A stretch of 64,000 nt of DNA from Pectinophora gossypiella (GCF_024362695.1 NC_065421.1:9238598-9302597); one strand, 5' to 3'; counted from the first letter of the stretch, positions 23,206-34,100 are shown. Made by a program: numbers and translations. The notes: generated by a model not told the origin, from the letters alone.

Positions 23206-23878
23206 GATACATAGGTATAATAATATGTTGGTTTGAATATGTAAATAATTAACTTAAACGTACAAACTGGATAAACTAAATATATATAGCTAATTATGAT
23301 ACTTTATTTACTTACTTTATTTGGTGACTCTTTTTATTACACCCAGGCACAATTACATCTTCCACCCATTATTATTCTGATCAAAATAAAGACAACCAAT
23401 ATAGGTAGCAACATAATTATGTAGGTACATAATGTGATCCAAAGATCAAGCAACAATTATTCTTCTTCTTGCGTGGCCAATTATTGGTCAGCAAAAAATT
23501 AGTATCAATTTAGTAATAATTTAGTATGAAGAAGAACAATTATTTACTGGACGTGTTTCGCAAGGCCGGATGGAACGATACATCCAACGTATTCCTTAAA
23601 TATTTTTGCTGAGGAGTAGTACTAATTAATCAAGATGATTTTCTTTATGCTATTATATATACACAATTAACGTTATGAAGGTTATTTACAATTATTTGTA
23701 TTTATTTAATAACTATGTTCGCGATATATGTACACCTTTGTATTCCAGTAGATATATGTAATCATTTCATTCCATTACACAACGAAAATTTGTGTTCACT
23801 TGCTGATTTGAACATTTTATTTATTATACTCTATATGGACATATATTAATGGAGTTAAATGAAATTACTCTAAACATC

Positions 23879-24300
23879 TGCAAGTAAATATGTAATCGTC
23901 TTCGGTTGACACCTGAAGTATAATTAGAACTCAAACGAACTTACCTGTTAAGTGATGTTTGATTCCAATTATGCGAGGGTGTCAACCGAAGACGATTACA
24001 TCGTCCCAACCCACCCAAACCCCAAAAACATTATAATAAAATGTTCATGAATTACGTCACAAAATCCTTTAACTCTTAAATAATGATCGGGACGCATGGG
24101 CCGCTAGGCGAGGCGGGAGCGAGACGGGAGATCATAGTTTTCTTTCTAGGCTTATACTCTAAATGTGTGATGAAGATAGTACATGCTCATGTACTGCTGC
24201 AAGTAAATATGTAATCGTCTTCGGTTGACACCCTCGCATAATTGGAATCAAACATCACTTAACAGGTAAGTTCGTTTGAGTCCTAATTATATATTGCTTT
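23879..24300. mobile_element. Fold-back element with terminal tgtaatcgtcttcgg arms
   Basis: The block tgtaatcgtcttcggttgac occurs at about 23891 and 24211, and its complement gtcaaccgaagacgattaca at 23981-24000. The first unit is a hairpin (23889-24001) whose right arm is extended by the reverse of catcacttaacaggtaagtt. The same extended arm appears in direct orientation at 24205-24290. The layout is that of two inverted arms around about 200 bases plus an extra left end. Confidence 0.7.
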
Positions 24301-24342
24301 AGCCATTACATTATTTTTTGAATAATTATGTACCAGAGTAAT

Positions 24343-24450
24343 GAGAAATCAAATCAAATCAAATCAAATATACTTTATTGCACAGAACTAGAATTTCAAC
24401 AATCAGACATAACACATGAATACAGTACAATTTGGGCGGCCTTATAGAAA
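24343..24450 (-). repeat. Family O retroelement end with (AAATC)n tail
   Basis: Five AAATC units lead into aatatactttattgcacaga and acagtacaatttgggcggcc, as at 19.6 kb. Confidence 0.6.
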
Positions 24451-24492
24451 GTAGGTAATAATCACGTTAAGTCTCGACAGTGATATAACATA

Positions 24493-24606
24493 ACATAAAT
24501 AGCCTATATACGTCCCACTGCTGGGCACAGGCCTCCTCTCAATCAACCGGAGAGGGTATGGAGCATACCACCACCCACGCTGCTCCACTGCGGGTTGGTG
24601 GAGGTT
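24493..24606 (-). repeat. SINE family B, 3' part
   Basis: Reversed cctatatacgtcccactgct, tcaatcaaccggagagggta and ctgctccactgcgggttggt. Confidence 0.8.
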
Positions 24607-24913
24607 GGCGGCGAGGGTGTCTCGACAGTGTGTCTATATTATTTTTGGGGAACATAGCCTAAAAAGTCCCTCATTGAGGCATACTTATTTCCTATCTGAA
24701 TAATTGATTAAAGTAAATGAAAGAAAGAAAGAAAAAAATCAAAAAATGGAAATAAATGGAATGAATGGATGAATAAATGGGGCTTTTCTAGTTACCAATA
24801 GCGTACCTAGTTAGTTCTATCTGGTTTTTCATTCTGGACCAAAACCTTCGAGTCATTTTGTACAAATGCATGTTATGGAGAACTAGTAGCCGCGTACTAT
24901 TATTCTTTATACC

Positions 24914-25184
24914 ATGGTCTTCTTCTTCTATCGTGTGGGTTGTGAGGTAAAGTAAAGTAAAAAAAAAATAGCCCGCCATAGGCGCCATAGGCCCCTGACA
25001 TGACTCATGTAACGATTACGTACTTACATCAGTAAGTAGTAACCAAGACCAACGGCTCAACGTGCCTTCCGAAGCACGGATCATCTTACTTTTGGACAAT
25101 CAGGTGATCAGCTGTAATGTTCTAACCAAACTAGGGATGACAAAGTGATTTTTGTGATTTGTCCCCAGCGGGATCCGAACCCGG
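24914..25184 (-). repeat. SINE family A copy
   Basis: Reversed tail cttcttctatcgtgtgggtt, the hairpin aacgtgccttccgaagcacg, and B-box remnant gggatccgaacccgg. A short AAAGT-like insertion lies near 24953. Confidence 0.8.
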
Positions 25185-25596
25185 TATTCATGTTACTAGC
25201 TAGATTTAATTAATAAAATCAAGAATTGTAAAAGAAACATTTCTAGAAATAAATTTCAATGAGCGTAAATTAAGAGCATTAACTTTATGCCCGACTTCCC
25301 TTTTAGGCTTCTAGACTTTCAGTGCATTTCATAAAAAGGTTTTAACACGCAAATCATTCTGTGAAAATTGTATATAATTAGTCTAAAAAGCACTATTTTT
25401 ATTTAGCTTAATAAACAAGGCTTTCAGCTTTTAAGTACCCTGCACCAATTATAGAGTGCAATTAGTTAAGACCTTTATTAAACAGAAATAAAGTTATTTA
25501 CAAGAAAACAGCTGCATAGGGTTGAAAGTTATATTATTACACATAATTGTTTTTGTGTTGATTACGACTGATGGATGTGGAGGAAGCAAGAGAAGT

Positions 25597-25675
25597 GTAT
25601 CAGGCTCGGCGCAAATGAAATGGCATAGTCTCTGCTTACCCCGGTGGGAAATAAGCGCGAGTTTATGTACGCATG
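25597..25675 (+). repeat. Dispersed repeat K
   Basis: atggcatagtctctgcttac followed by cccggtgggaaataagcgcg and a gtatgta-rich end. It recurs at 7.3, 14.0 and 33.7 kb; part of it resembles 61.85 kb. Confidence 0.6.
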
Positions 25676-25704
25676 TATGTATTTTTTTAGACTAATCAAC
25701 TAAT

Positions 25705-25832
25705 TATCCGAAAGTAAGATGTATGTAGTTACATGAGCCATGTCAGAGGCCTATGGCGACTCAATGATAACCCTGACACCAGAATTTGTGAGGATGGTAA
25801 ACAACCTCACGACCCACATGATAGAAGCAGAT
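25705..25832 (+). repeat. SINE family A, 3' part
   Basis: gttacatgagccatgtcaga, ataaccctgacaccagaatt and aacctcacgacccacatgat. Confidence 0.75.
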
Positions 25833-25986
25833 AATTGCTTTATAGTTTTAAGTAATCATACACTAAACAGCAACATAAAACTTCTGCATTTGCGAGGATA
25901 TACTCGTAATAGGCTATTAATTTAAAAATAGGAAAGGAATACCTTCATAAATCTATAATAGTAAAAGCGTCGGTACTAAAGTAAGT

Positions 25987-26203
25987 CATCATCATCATCA
26001 TCATCAGCCGTACGACGCCCACTGCTGGGCATAGGCCTCCCCCAAGGATCTCCACGACGATCGGTCCTGCGCTGCTCGCATCCAGCGGCTTCCCGCGACC
26101 TTCACCAGATCGTCGGTCCACCTTGTAGCGGGCCTACCCACTGAGAGTCGTCCGACACGTGGTCGCCATTCTAGAACATTTCCGCCCCAGCGGCCATCGG
26201 CTA
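25987..26203 (-). mobile_element. RTE-like LINE 3' end, open C-terminal frame
   Basis: On the minus strand the frame reads DGRWGGNVLEWRPRVGRLSV, GRPATRWTDDLVKVAGSRWM, and ends EAYAQQWASYG with a stop at 26006-26004, followed by a (TGA)n tail. The W-x(n)-GRP-x-TRW...AGSRWM pattern is the usual C-terminus of arthropod RTE/craniofacial-development-protein-2-like LINE proteins. The insertion is bounded by perfect 13-base repeats tactaaagtaagt at 25974-25986 and 26204-26216. It is 217 bases long, heavily 5'-truncated, and its frame is undamaged, so it is probably young. Confidence 0.9.
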
Positions 26204-26580
26204 TACTAAAGTAAGTATAGAATTAAAATTGTGATCGGCACATTGTTAATAAGCATAAACTTGCCTTACATGTCTGTCGACTGCCTAAAATCACTAAATA
26301 TTTAAGTGGCAATGTGTAGTTTTTTACTATAAGATTCTCATTGATATTCACAATTTACCTTTGAACAGTTTTAAGACAGTAATCAAGCAGAAACTTAGTA
26401 GAAAAGGTAAAAGATTAGTGATTATCTAGAAGATATTATAATGGGATTCATGGGATTAGCTGTTTGCGAACTGATATTATTATATTATCAATTTAAGAGC
26501 CACGCTCTTGTCGGTGTAGCATTTTCCATTCCAGTCTGTCCAGGAACTGATATTAGGCAGCCAAATTACTAAATTCTATA

Positions 26581-26907
26581 ACAGTATTATCATGGACTGA
26601 GAAAATCACAAATGTAGATGTATTAAAGAGAATGAAGAAGAAGAGGGAAGTTTTAGCCACATTGAAAAAACGTAAAATTGCATATTTTGGGCACATACAT
26701 AGACACACCAGATACCGCATATTGAAGGAAATTTTGGAAGGGAAAATAGATGGGAAACGGGGAAGGGGTAGAAGGAGGATAAATTGGCTGGATAATATTA
26801 AGAAATGGACTGAAAATAGGACGCAGCCGCGCTCTCCAGACTGGCTCAGAATAGGAAAGACTTTGCGGTGGTGGTCACCGACGCCCGATAGGGCATGGCA
26901 GTTTTAA
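26581..26907 (+). pseudogene. Second LINE C-terminal fragment
   Basis: The frame containing WTEKITNVDVLKRMKKKREV, KKRKIAYFGHIHRHTRYRIL and EGKIDGKRGRGRRRINWL is the conserved C-terminal region of another LINE group, with the KLxYFGH-like and GKRGRGRRR motifs. It ends in a stop at 26905-26907. After GRRRINWLDNIKKW the sequence diverges from the usual pattern, so the final ~30 codons may be altered. Codons upstream of the ATG at 26632 are in frame with the homology, so that ATG is not a start. No poly-A tail or target-site duplication is clear. Confidence 0.75.
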
Positions 26908-27488
26908 AAGATAACACTATTTCGTTCGTTATGTAAAAGATGACGATTCAAAGTGTAACTAAGTATGTTACCTACGGAATAAAGATACTTATTTTTGAAG
27001 TTGAATATACAATAATATTACCTATAAAAGGAACATCCGTCCCGCACCAAAACGACGATGGCGCGAGCTTGATTTACCTCACCCCCTGCGATGGGGCCAC
27101 TTTAGTTTATTAATCCGAGCACGGACTTTCTGTTTCGGTCACATACGGTAAGAACAAATTTATATTTAAGACTCAGGATTTTGTTTCAAAAATGACTGCA
27201 AATTGTCTTCTCGGTGCTTCTACTATGCACCCCGAGTTTACGTTCGTATGTTTTTGAAAATAAGCAATAAGCAATTTTCATCTATTAAAAAATACATGAT
27301 ACATTCGTGACTATTTTAGACAGAAACAGGCGATAATCACATATGCATCTTGCTATGATTACAGGTTAAATCACAGTTATTACTAGTACGTACTCGATTT
27401 ACCTACTGATTGGACATCCGTTTATGATGGGGTGACCACGCTTTATTACTTAATGTGGCTGCTTCTCTTTAAAGCGTTTGATTAAGTT
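26908..27488. other. Stretch with no gene; minor repeat pieces
   Basis: Around 27050-27130 there is a G+C-richer block (gcttgatttacctcaccccc) also present near 61605 and, less clearly, near 9430, so part is a dispersed repeat. Nothing else assigned. Confidence 0.4.
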
Positions 27489-27640
27489 TTTTTTGGCGTG
27501 ACTTATTGTCGCAAATGATATTAACTACTCGGCCGGACAAATGGACAGGACAAGGGCTCTCACCCGGTACAAAATTTAAGACAACAGCCCTGAGGGTGCC
27601 CAGTTGGGTGCGAACCTCGTCTCAGAGCGTCGTATGATTA
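27489..27640 (-). repeat. Family D repeat copy
   Basis: Reversed T-run and cgtgacttattgtcgcaaat, actcggccggacaaatggac, aagacaacagccctgagggt. Confidence 0.75.
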
Positions 27641-27835
27641 AGTTTCTTCTTCTTAATATTAAGAAAAGCGAATCCGATACCATACACTGCCTAGCTCGAT
27701 TACAGCGCCACTATCGGATCTAATAAATTGTCAATGGATCCAGTTAAATACAACAAAACATTAGATAATATAATATTATCCTGTGTATATATAGACATAA
27801 AAAATCTTTAAGCTTACAACTATATTCCTAATTGG

Positions 27836-27990
27836 GGTATTCAGAGGCAGGTACATTCATCGCAAGATAAACTAAGTAGGTAAGTACTTATATACCCATC
27901 CCTCATCGAGCTTTCTGTTACACCAACACAACGTGATACTTAGTTGGTGAGCCGTTTCGCTTGTGTTAGTGTACTGTTAATAAAAAAAAA
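27836..27990 (-). repeat. Family M repeat copy
   Basis: aattggggtattcagaggca, tcatcgcaagataaactaag and ggtgagccgtttcgct match 59500-59625. Confidence 0.6.
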
Positions 27991-28008
27991 AGGCATTATC
28001 AACATAAG

Positions 28009-28079
28009 ATTACTCAGAATCATGGTCTGAATCATCCCCTCAGTATTCCTTACGATGTCACTAACATCTGTATATACTT
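28009..28079. mobile_element. Family H fold-back MITE, single arm
   Basis: cagaatcatggtctgaatca, then tccttacgatgtcactaaca: the right arm only of the element at 60000-60360. Confidence 0.7.
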
Positions 28080-28950
28080 TTACGTATGGTGACTTTACTA
28101 AGCTCTTTGTTAAACTTAATGGTCAACACAGAAAAACAGGATTTAGTCTACCTAGTTCCGATTTCAGAGTACCATCGGCCTTTGGCAAATTAAAGACTCT
28201 CGGGGCCATTTGCATTTCAAAAGTAATTTCCACTAACAAGAAACCAGGTGAGATAGCTTTTATACAGTTGCATACATTTTGTTAGTAGCGTGATCGTTGT
28301 TGCGATACCATGGTAGCTATAAGGGACCATAGAGTACAGTAAGGAGTAATACTACTTATACACGCACTAGCGTCTGAGATAGATATACAGCCCCAAACAT
28401 AGCTTAGACTTTTTTTAAATTTATTTAGCTTTGGCGACAAGGCCATCAGCTTAAAAAGAAACGTTAGTTACAATCCATTTACAATCTCATAAACAATACA
28501 ATCATGAAACTTATATTTAAATAATTAAGAAAGGCGATTATAGCCATCAACTTAAAAAAAAAAGAAAAGTAACTAAGTCTAAATATAATACAATAGTTTA
28601 GACTTGAATCGTCAAGACTGCGCGCGGACTTTTCATTATATTTTACAAGTTCGAATTTTGAAATTCGACGCCGACGTTCTTTCGTCCGATTCGAATATTT
28701 GTTATCACATTCGAATATTTGAATGCGTGGCGCCTTTAATTTTTTCATGATGATTGTTCTTCAAAACATGCTAGTAATTTGCAATAAAATTCAACTTTTC
28801 CATGAATGTTCAATTTCTTTTGTGTGTGATTTGTGGGGTAAATAACTAAAAAAATATTAACTGTTGATTATAAAAGATTCTTTCGTAAGTAGTTCTACCT
28901 ACATAACTAAAGAGAAAAGAAGTGGCAGCCCTCAAACGTCACACACACAG
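28080..28950. other. No gene recognised
   Basis: Open frames at 28055-28285 (+) and 28748-28479 (-) lack family features. Between 28640 and 28720 the motif ttcgaat/attcgaa recurs several times in both orientations. Confidence 0.4.
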
Positions 28951-28954
28951 TTGC

Positions 28955-29045
28955 GCGTGAAAATGTCAATGTGTAGTGTTTGTGTAAAACGAGGTTGTTT
29001 GTATAAAGTGTCCGGGGTGTGACTGGACTGTAGACCGCACGACAC
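28955..29045 (+). repeat. Family L repeat fragment
   Basis: aatgtcaatgtgtagtgttt, then gtgtaaaacgaggttgtttg and taaagtgtccggggtgt recur at 61690-61745 and inverted at 59640-59705. Confidence 0.6.
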
Positions 29046-29267
29046 TATTCTATGGAGTTTTGCCGGTTAATTTTAATTGGAATTTTTAAATAAAAACAAC
29101 TATTAAACTATTTCTGTTTTGTAAAGTAGTGCCTGACTGTTCCTAAGCTCTGAACTGTGTATGGTGGTCCATATGGTGGGAGACTCATATCTCCGATTTA
29201 ATGCAGTAAGTACCCGGTATTATGGGTTTTAATTGTGTACTTAAGGTTCTGTTATGACTTTCTATCC

Positions 29268-29340
29268 ATGGTACAAGAAGACCAGGTATGCTCAAAACTG
29301 ACAGCTAACATTTCAAGGTTAGCCCAGCTGACATCCGAAT
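29268..29340. mobile_element. Family N element, one end
   Basis: gtacaagaagaccaggtatg, then ctcaaaactgacagctaaca and ttagcccagctgacat. The fuller copy is at 50036-50440. Confidence 0.65.
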
Positions 29341-29354
29341 TTGTTTTCGAATTC

Positions 29355-29535
29355 ACGTTTGGATCATAAATGATTATCACATGCTCAGCTGTGAAGGAAA
29401 AACATCGTGAGGAAAGTCACATTTCCGAGAAATGCATTTTCTAACCTGTATTGTATTTATATTTCCTAAGCTGGTTTCCCTTCGCGGGTTGGAAGGACAG
29501 ACATGTGAGAAACGGTATAATGCTAGGGAGATAAT
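29355..29535 (+). repeat. SINE family E copy, decayed
   Basis: atgattatcacatgctcagc, atttccgagaaatgcatttt and tttcccttcgcgggttggaa match the family; the tRNA-like head is missing. Confidence 0.65.
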
Positions 29536-29798
29536 GAATATGTAAGTAACTAAATGTCTATTACCAGACAACAGAACTTCAACGTCACCCTTGTTCCAAC
29601 TCGCACTTGGCATTTTTTTCTCATTTCGTCAATCAGACATAGCCTCTAGGCAGACTCCGATATTACTTCTAATTCAGCTCACCACAAAAATTACACCTAC
29701 ATAATATGGTCTGTGAATAGATCAAATTATTTTGTGACCTCGCATCATTACGATACTATTGCTAAGTAATCGAAGACGTAGGCAGTGGTTGGTTTATA

Positions 29799-30128
29799 AC
29801 AGCCTCCGTAGTCTAGTGGTTAGAGCGTTAGGCTCACGATCTGGAGGTCCGGGTTCGATTCCCGATGGGGACATTGTCGAAATCACTTTGTGAGACTGTC
29901 CTTTGTTTGGTAAGGACTTTTCAGGCTTGAATCACCTGATTGTCCGAAAAAGTAAGATGATTCCGTGCTTCGGAGGGCACGTTAAGCCGTTGGTCCCGGC
30001 TATTAGCCGTAAAAACACCTCCACCAACCCGCATTGGAGCAGCGTGGTGGAGTATGCTCCATACCCCCTCCGGTTGATTGAGGGGAGGCCTGTGCCCAGC
30101 AGTGGGACGTATATAGGCTGTTTATGTA
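29799..30128 (+). repeat. SINE family B, full length
   Basis: Reference copy of family B: A-box-like tagtctagtggttagagcgt, B-box-like gggttcgattcccgatgggg, middle gcttgaatcacctgattgtc and ttcggagggcacgttaagcc, and the 3' part gggaggcctgtgcccagcag with gggacgtatatagg. The solo LTR at 30129 begins immediately beyond it. Confidence 0.9.
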
Positions 30129-30643
30129 TGTTACGCAAGTGGGTTTCGGGATTGGAAGGAAACTCACTAAGTCAAAGGGAAAACCAATTTATTTTTTACA
30201 CACGCGATACAGCACTTGCACAAAGCTACGCGGTTTAACTTCATCACTGTCACTTCTCTTATTTCGCACTTCACACGTCTCTTGAACACTACACGAAACA
30301 CTGCACTTAACACTGCTTAAACTCTGTACTTCACTTCCACTACTTCTTTTCGTTCACTTTCAACTTCTTCTTGCTTAGATCGCGTTAGAAAACTAAACTG
30401 GCTCTCCTTGCTTTTCCCGCTTCTTATATACCCTAATGGTCACGTACTAGAATTGTCGACTCCTTTCTAGAATAATCTCTGGTGGAAACTCCTGGACTAT
30501 TCCATTAAAGAAAGACAAGGACGCTGCTATGCGCCAGAAGAGGATCCCGCTAAGAGAAAAAAAGAAAAGAGAGTTTTACATTTAAAGAGATTTAAAGGGG
30601 GGTTTTTTTTGTTTATGCGATGTGACATTGTCAATCCATCACA
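30129..30643 (-). mobile_element. Solo LTR, Gypsy-like, copy 1
   Basis: Read on the minus strand it begins TGTGATGGATTGAC and ends CTTGCGTAACA, so it has the TG...CA ends of an LTR. A TATA-box-like gggtatataag lies at 30432-30423 and an AATAAA signal near its 3' part. It aligns over its length with 52496-52943. No internal retrotransposon sequence flanks it, so it is a solo LTR left by recombination. No target-site duplication is obvious. Confidence 0.75.
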
Positions 30644-30750
30644 ATATTTTATGGTACTGTCATAATCTAATTATGAGACGATAATTACGTAGGTACCTAT
30701 ACAGAACGAGTAACAGTAATTACAATTATTCACTATAATTAAAACAAGTC

Positions 30751-30893
30751 TCTTCTTCTATCGTGTTGGTTGTCACGTGAATTACCAACCTCATTAACTA
30801 TTAGGGTTATTATTGAGCCACCAAAGGCCCTTGTCATAGCTCATGTAACGATTACTCATTTACATCAGTAAGTAGCAACCGGGACCAACCAAC
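30751..30893 (-). repeat. SINE family A, 3' half
   Basis: cttcttctatcgtgttggtt, ccaacctcattaactattag and gtagcaaccgggaccaacc. Confidence 0.75.
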
Positions 30894-30894
30894 C

Positions 30895-31004
30895 ATTTAA
30901 CTAGGTATTTATATATACGATTATCATTGCAGAAATAAATGAAACCTGTCTGTCTGTGTCTGTGGTGTCCGGAAGTAATAAAAGTTTCTTTCTTTCTTTC
31001 TTTA
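30895..31004 (+). repeat. LINE 3' tail with (TTTC)n
   Basis: attgcagaaataaatgaaac, then cctgtctgtctgtgtctgtg and a TTTCT microsatellite at 30984-31003 resemble a retroelement end. Confidence 0.45.
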
Positions 31005-31106
31005 AACAAACATAAAGATGTAAAGACTATTCTAGATACCAGCATAACTTGTAATACTAGCGATATTAATTGTAATTTGTAACTAACGTATATCATTTGA
31101 CTAGAC

Positions 31107-31226
31107 TAAGCCGTCGGTCCCGGTTACTGCTTACCGATGTAAGTACGTACTTAGTCGTAACATAACCGCTGTCAGAAGCCTTATAATTTAATAACCCCAG
31201 GTTTAATGAGGTTGGTAATTCACCAT
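31107..31226 (+). repeat. SINE family A, 3' half, opposite strand
   Basis: taagccgtcggtcccggtta, cgtacttagtcgtaacataa and ggtttaatgaggttggtaat. With 30751-30893 it forms an inverted pair around a LINE tail. Confidence 0.7.
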
Positions 31227-31249
31227 GCCCGAAGAAAAGACGAAAAGAG

Positions 31250-32110
31250 TGTGTAAGTATTTTTCAGTATTGTGTGAAACCGACTCGTTCTTGGCCGTTT
31301 TATTTATTTTAAAACTGCATCTTTGTAGAGTCAGTCTTTATCTCCTGACACAGCAGCTTTATAATAAAGTTTATGGGTACTTAAAAAAACGACTTAACAA
31401 CCATTGTATAAAGTACGGCGCGACGGGCAAAATATAGCAATTTCACGGCCTTAGATGGGTAGATACAATTTTGTACACATTCAATATGAGAGAATGTGGT
31501 CGCCGCTGGCTAGTCTACTCGGTTGGAAACTTATCTAATACAGCAATATCGATAAACAAAGACTGAGAAGTAGACAAATGTCCTCATAGAGTTCAGTTAC
31601 AGGGTATTTACATACAAGGCTTCAACTAAAATTAGGAACAGAGGGGCTAAAAAGGCAGGTTGATTTTTGCGCATATAAAAGTAAGTGGTATCAGTTTTTT
31701 TTTCTTTTTCTTGGCTTTTCAATGTGCAATGATAAGATATTACCTTTGCAGTGCAACTTCTTGAATAAATCGCGGATGTCCAAAGTCCATATTATTTTAA
31801 TCTCGCGTCGCGTCGCGGTTACATAGCGTGCTAGGCCTGCTGACCGCCATTCCACTCGCGTCAGAGTACTGCGGGGCGGAAGGCAACAGGGACACAACTG
31901 CCTTATTTTTCCCTAAAAAAGTAGCATGGAAAATACTACACTGACAAGAACGTAGCTCTTAAATTATAAAATTATGATAACAAAAATATCAAGCAGATTA
32001 ACTTACTTACTTATATCATTGCTAGTTCGCGAAATTCACAGAAGTCACTATTAGATATCTAAGTTATTGTTAATGTTAATAGTTAGTTACGTAGTTATGT
32101 TTATTTTTTT
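31250..32110. other. No gene recognised
   Basis: A frame at 31225-31437 begins inside the SINE tail and has no family features. The rest is AT-rich. Confidence 0.4.
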
Positions 32111-32116
32111 TAGTTA

Positions 32117-32457
32117 TCTTAATGTTGGCACAAAGGTTTGCTCTTTGCAACCTTGAAGTAAAGCTAACCTTATTTAGAGCTTATTGTCAAGTTTTGAAGA
32201 GTGGCTTATGAGGCAATTTCACGCTGGGGGCCTACAGTGCCTTACGAGTGCAATATAATAATATCATCAGGGCTTTGGTGAGGCTTCCTCACTATTGCAG
32301 TGCCTCTGGCATGTTTGCAGATGCGGGCATAGACGACTTCTATGCTATTATGCGCAAGAAGTCTGCATCTGTAATACGGCGACTGCGGGGGAGTACCAAC
32401 AAAGTTCTGAGGATGATAGCGGAGAGGTTCGTGTACTACACGTGGCACGTGTAAGGA
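32117..32457 (+). pseudogene. LINE reverse-transcriptase C-terminal fragment with internal stop
   Basis: One frame reads AQRFALCNLEVKLTLFRAYC, then QVLKSGL-stop-GNFTLGAY, ALRVQYNNIIRALVRLPHYC, SASGMFADAGIDDFYAIMRK and VIRRLRGSTNKVLRMIAERF. The order LFRAYC...LRVxYNN...R.LP...SASGMF is that of the post-thumb region of a large LINE group. The TGA near 32208 breaks the frame. A stop at 32452-32454 ends it. Truncated at both sides; the clade is not assigned. Confidence 0.75.
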
Positions 32458-32859
32458 AGTGAATCGATTTGGGGGCGGCTTATCTTTTATTGTATTTATA
32501 TATTGATTCGTTGAACTAACATAGTATTCTTTAAGCATTTTTGTTTACTAACAATCTATGGATTTGGAATAATGTATCTGAAAATAATCAATTTTTATTT
32601 ATTGTTTTATTTATTAATGATTTATACACTGTTATTTACAAATAAAAGAGATTGTTTTTATGTTATGTATATGTATGTGGTACACAGATTTCTAAGTTTA
32701 TTATAGAAGTAAGTATATTGTTTAAATATGTCGCAATAGGCAATAGGCAATACTTTAGATAATAAATAAGTCCATATTTTATAAGATACGCCTGCCAACG
32801 TGTTCCATGTAAATAATATGTAAAGCGCTTTGCGAGTTTTACGAGGAGCGCCACAATAA

Positions 32860-33370
32860 TGGCGGCTTGTAAACAAATTGAGCGATTAATCGACCAGCTG
32901 TAACGTCCTGCACAGGATATTGCACGTGTCTCGGCCGTAAACTGGCTGGTTAATAACTTACATTGGGAACACGCTGTGTTGGACATGATAGACGTGTTTA
33001 TAGCTGGTGCCCGTGATACTCTAGCCATAGAGGCTGCCAATCAGCTCGCGACAACACACTTCAGAACCCCGATACCGATCCTGCCGGCGTGGTCGATGAT
33101 TTCTCTCATTCAGCGCTTTGCTATCCTCCTAGGGTCGATTAATTCTTTCAAAATGTTATCCTCTCAGATGATGCCCTGAACCGAGGTTCGCGCCCAACCC
33201 GGGCATCCTCATGCCTGTTGTTTTAAATGTCGTACCGGGTGAGAGCCCTCGCTCCCCGTTTGTCCGGCCGAGTAGTTAAGGCCATTTGCGGCAAATCTAC
33301 AATAAGTCACGTTTAAAAAAAAAGGTGCCCGTGATGTCGTCCGCGTGAACTTCCTATTATCGCGACAAGA
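32860..33370 (+). pseudogene. Small coding-like remnant split by a repeat insertion
   Basis: The frame from the ATG at 32860 reads MAACKQIERLIDQL, a TAA, then RPAQDIARVSAVNWLVNNLH and WEHAVLDMIDVFIAGAR. Family D lies between the two copies of a 12-base duplication (33006-33017 and 33324-33335). Skipping it and one copy, the frame continues as DVVRVNFLLSRQEH to a TAA. The amphipathic pattern and the continuity across the insertion argue for an old coding sequence. I do not recognise the family, so no function is given. It might be a retrocopy exon or part of a transposon protein. Confidence 0.4.
33018..33323 (+). mobile_element. Family D repeat with 12-bp target-site duplication
   Basis: A 306-base copy from ctctagccatagaggctgcc to cgtttaaaaaaaaa. 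It is flanked by perfect repeats ggtgcccgtgat (33006-33017, 33324-33335). The A-rich 3' end and duplication show insertion by reverse transcription. Confidence 0.9.
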
Positions 33371-33472
33371 ACACTAAAGGCTTCGGCACACCAGCGCAGT
33401 CACGGCACGGCAGCAGTTTGAACATGGGGAGCGCGGTGGCAGCGCAGTTCTTGGATTTACAAAAAACAAAAC

Positions 33473-33642
33473 ATAAACAGCCTATACCGGCCTTCCCTCA
33501 TCAACCGGAGGGGGTATGGAGCATACTGCACCACGCTGCTGCACTACAGTTTTGTGGAGCTGTTTTACGGCTAATAGCCGGGACCAACAGCTTAACGTGC
33601 CCTCACGGAATAATCTTACTTTTTCGGACAATCAGGTCATTC
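33473..33642 (-). repeat. SINE family B, decayed 3' two thirds
   Basis: aacataaacagcctataccg, ggagggggtatggagcatac and gctaatagccgggaccaaca. Confidence 0.8.
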
Positions 33643-33728
33643 ACATACATACATACATAAACTCACGCCTATTTCCCGTCGGGGTAAGCAGAGACTATGG
33701 AATTCCATCTGCTTCGTACGCGTAACTA
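33643..33728 (-). repeat. Dispersed repeat K
   Basis: CATA microsatellite, aaactcacgcctatttcccg and cagagactatggaattccat, reverse of the 25.6-kb copy. Confidence 0.6.
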
Positions 33729-33814
33729 CTCTATCGCCTCTTTTAGTACTTAGCGCTTGCATGTAAAGGTTGAAGTTTCGCGACTGTATCTGTTTTTTTA
33801 ATTATATAGGCTCG

Positions 33815-34100
33815 CGTCATATAATAACAAATAATGCTCGCATTTCACCACAATCTCACTTGATGGTAAGTGATGATGTGTTCTAAGGTAGATCACGCCT
33901 AGCAAATGCCTATTCACTCTAGCCTTGAAAACTCCCAGATTGGAAAAACAGAGGACGGCAGACAGTTCCAGTCATTTGCTGTTCGTGTAAAAAAGAAAGA
34001 GGCAAATCGTTTAGAGCGGATTCGTGGTATACACAACGTAAGGATGAAATTCCTGCCGATATCTAGTTGTCCGTAGACGGAATGTTGGTGCATCGACATT
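33815..34100 (-). pseudogene. LINE-like C-terminal fragment with frameshift
   Basis: The minus strand reads GRNFILTLCIPRIRSKRFAS, FFFTRTANDWNCLPSSVFPI and, after a one-frame shift, GVFKARVNRHLLGVIYLRTH and HHLPSSEIVVKCEH. The WNxLPSSVFP...FKxRVNRHL order is the typical C-terminus of many insect LINE/polymerase proteins. The shift near 33940 inactivates it. Truncated on the N-terminal side. Confidence 0.7.

Noticed and set aside
29903..30238. 111-codon open frame and its match at 39054-39386
   Set aside because: The shared peptide is translated SINE B, so similarity is due to the repeat and not to a gene family.
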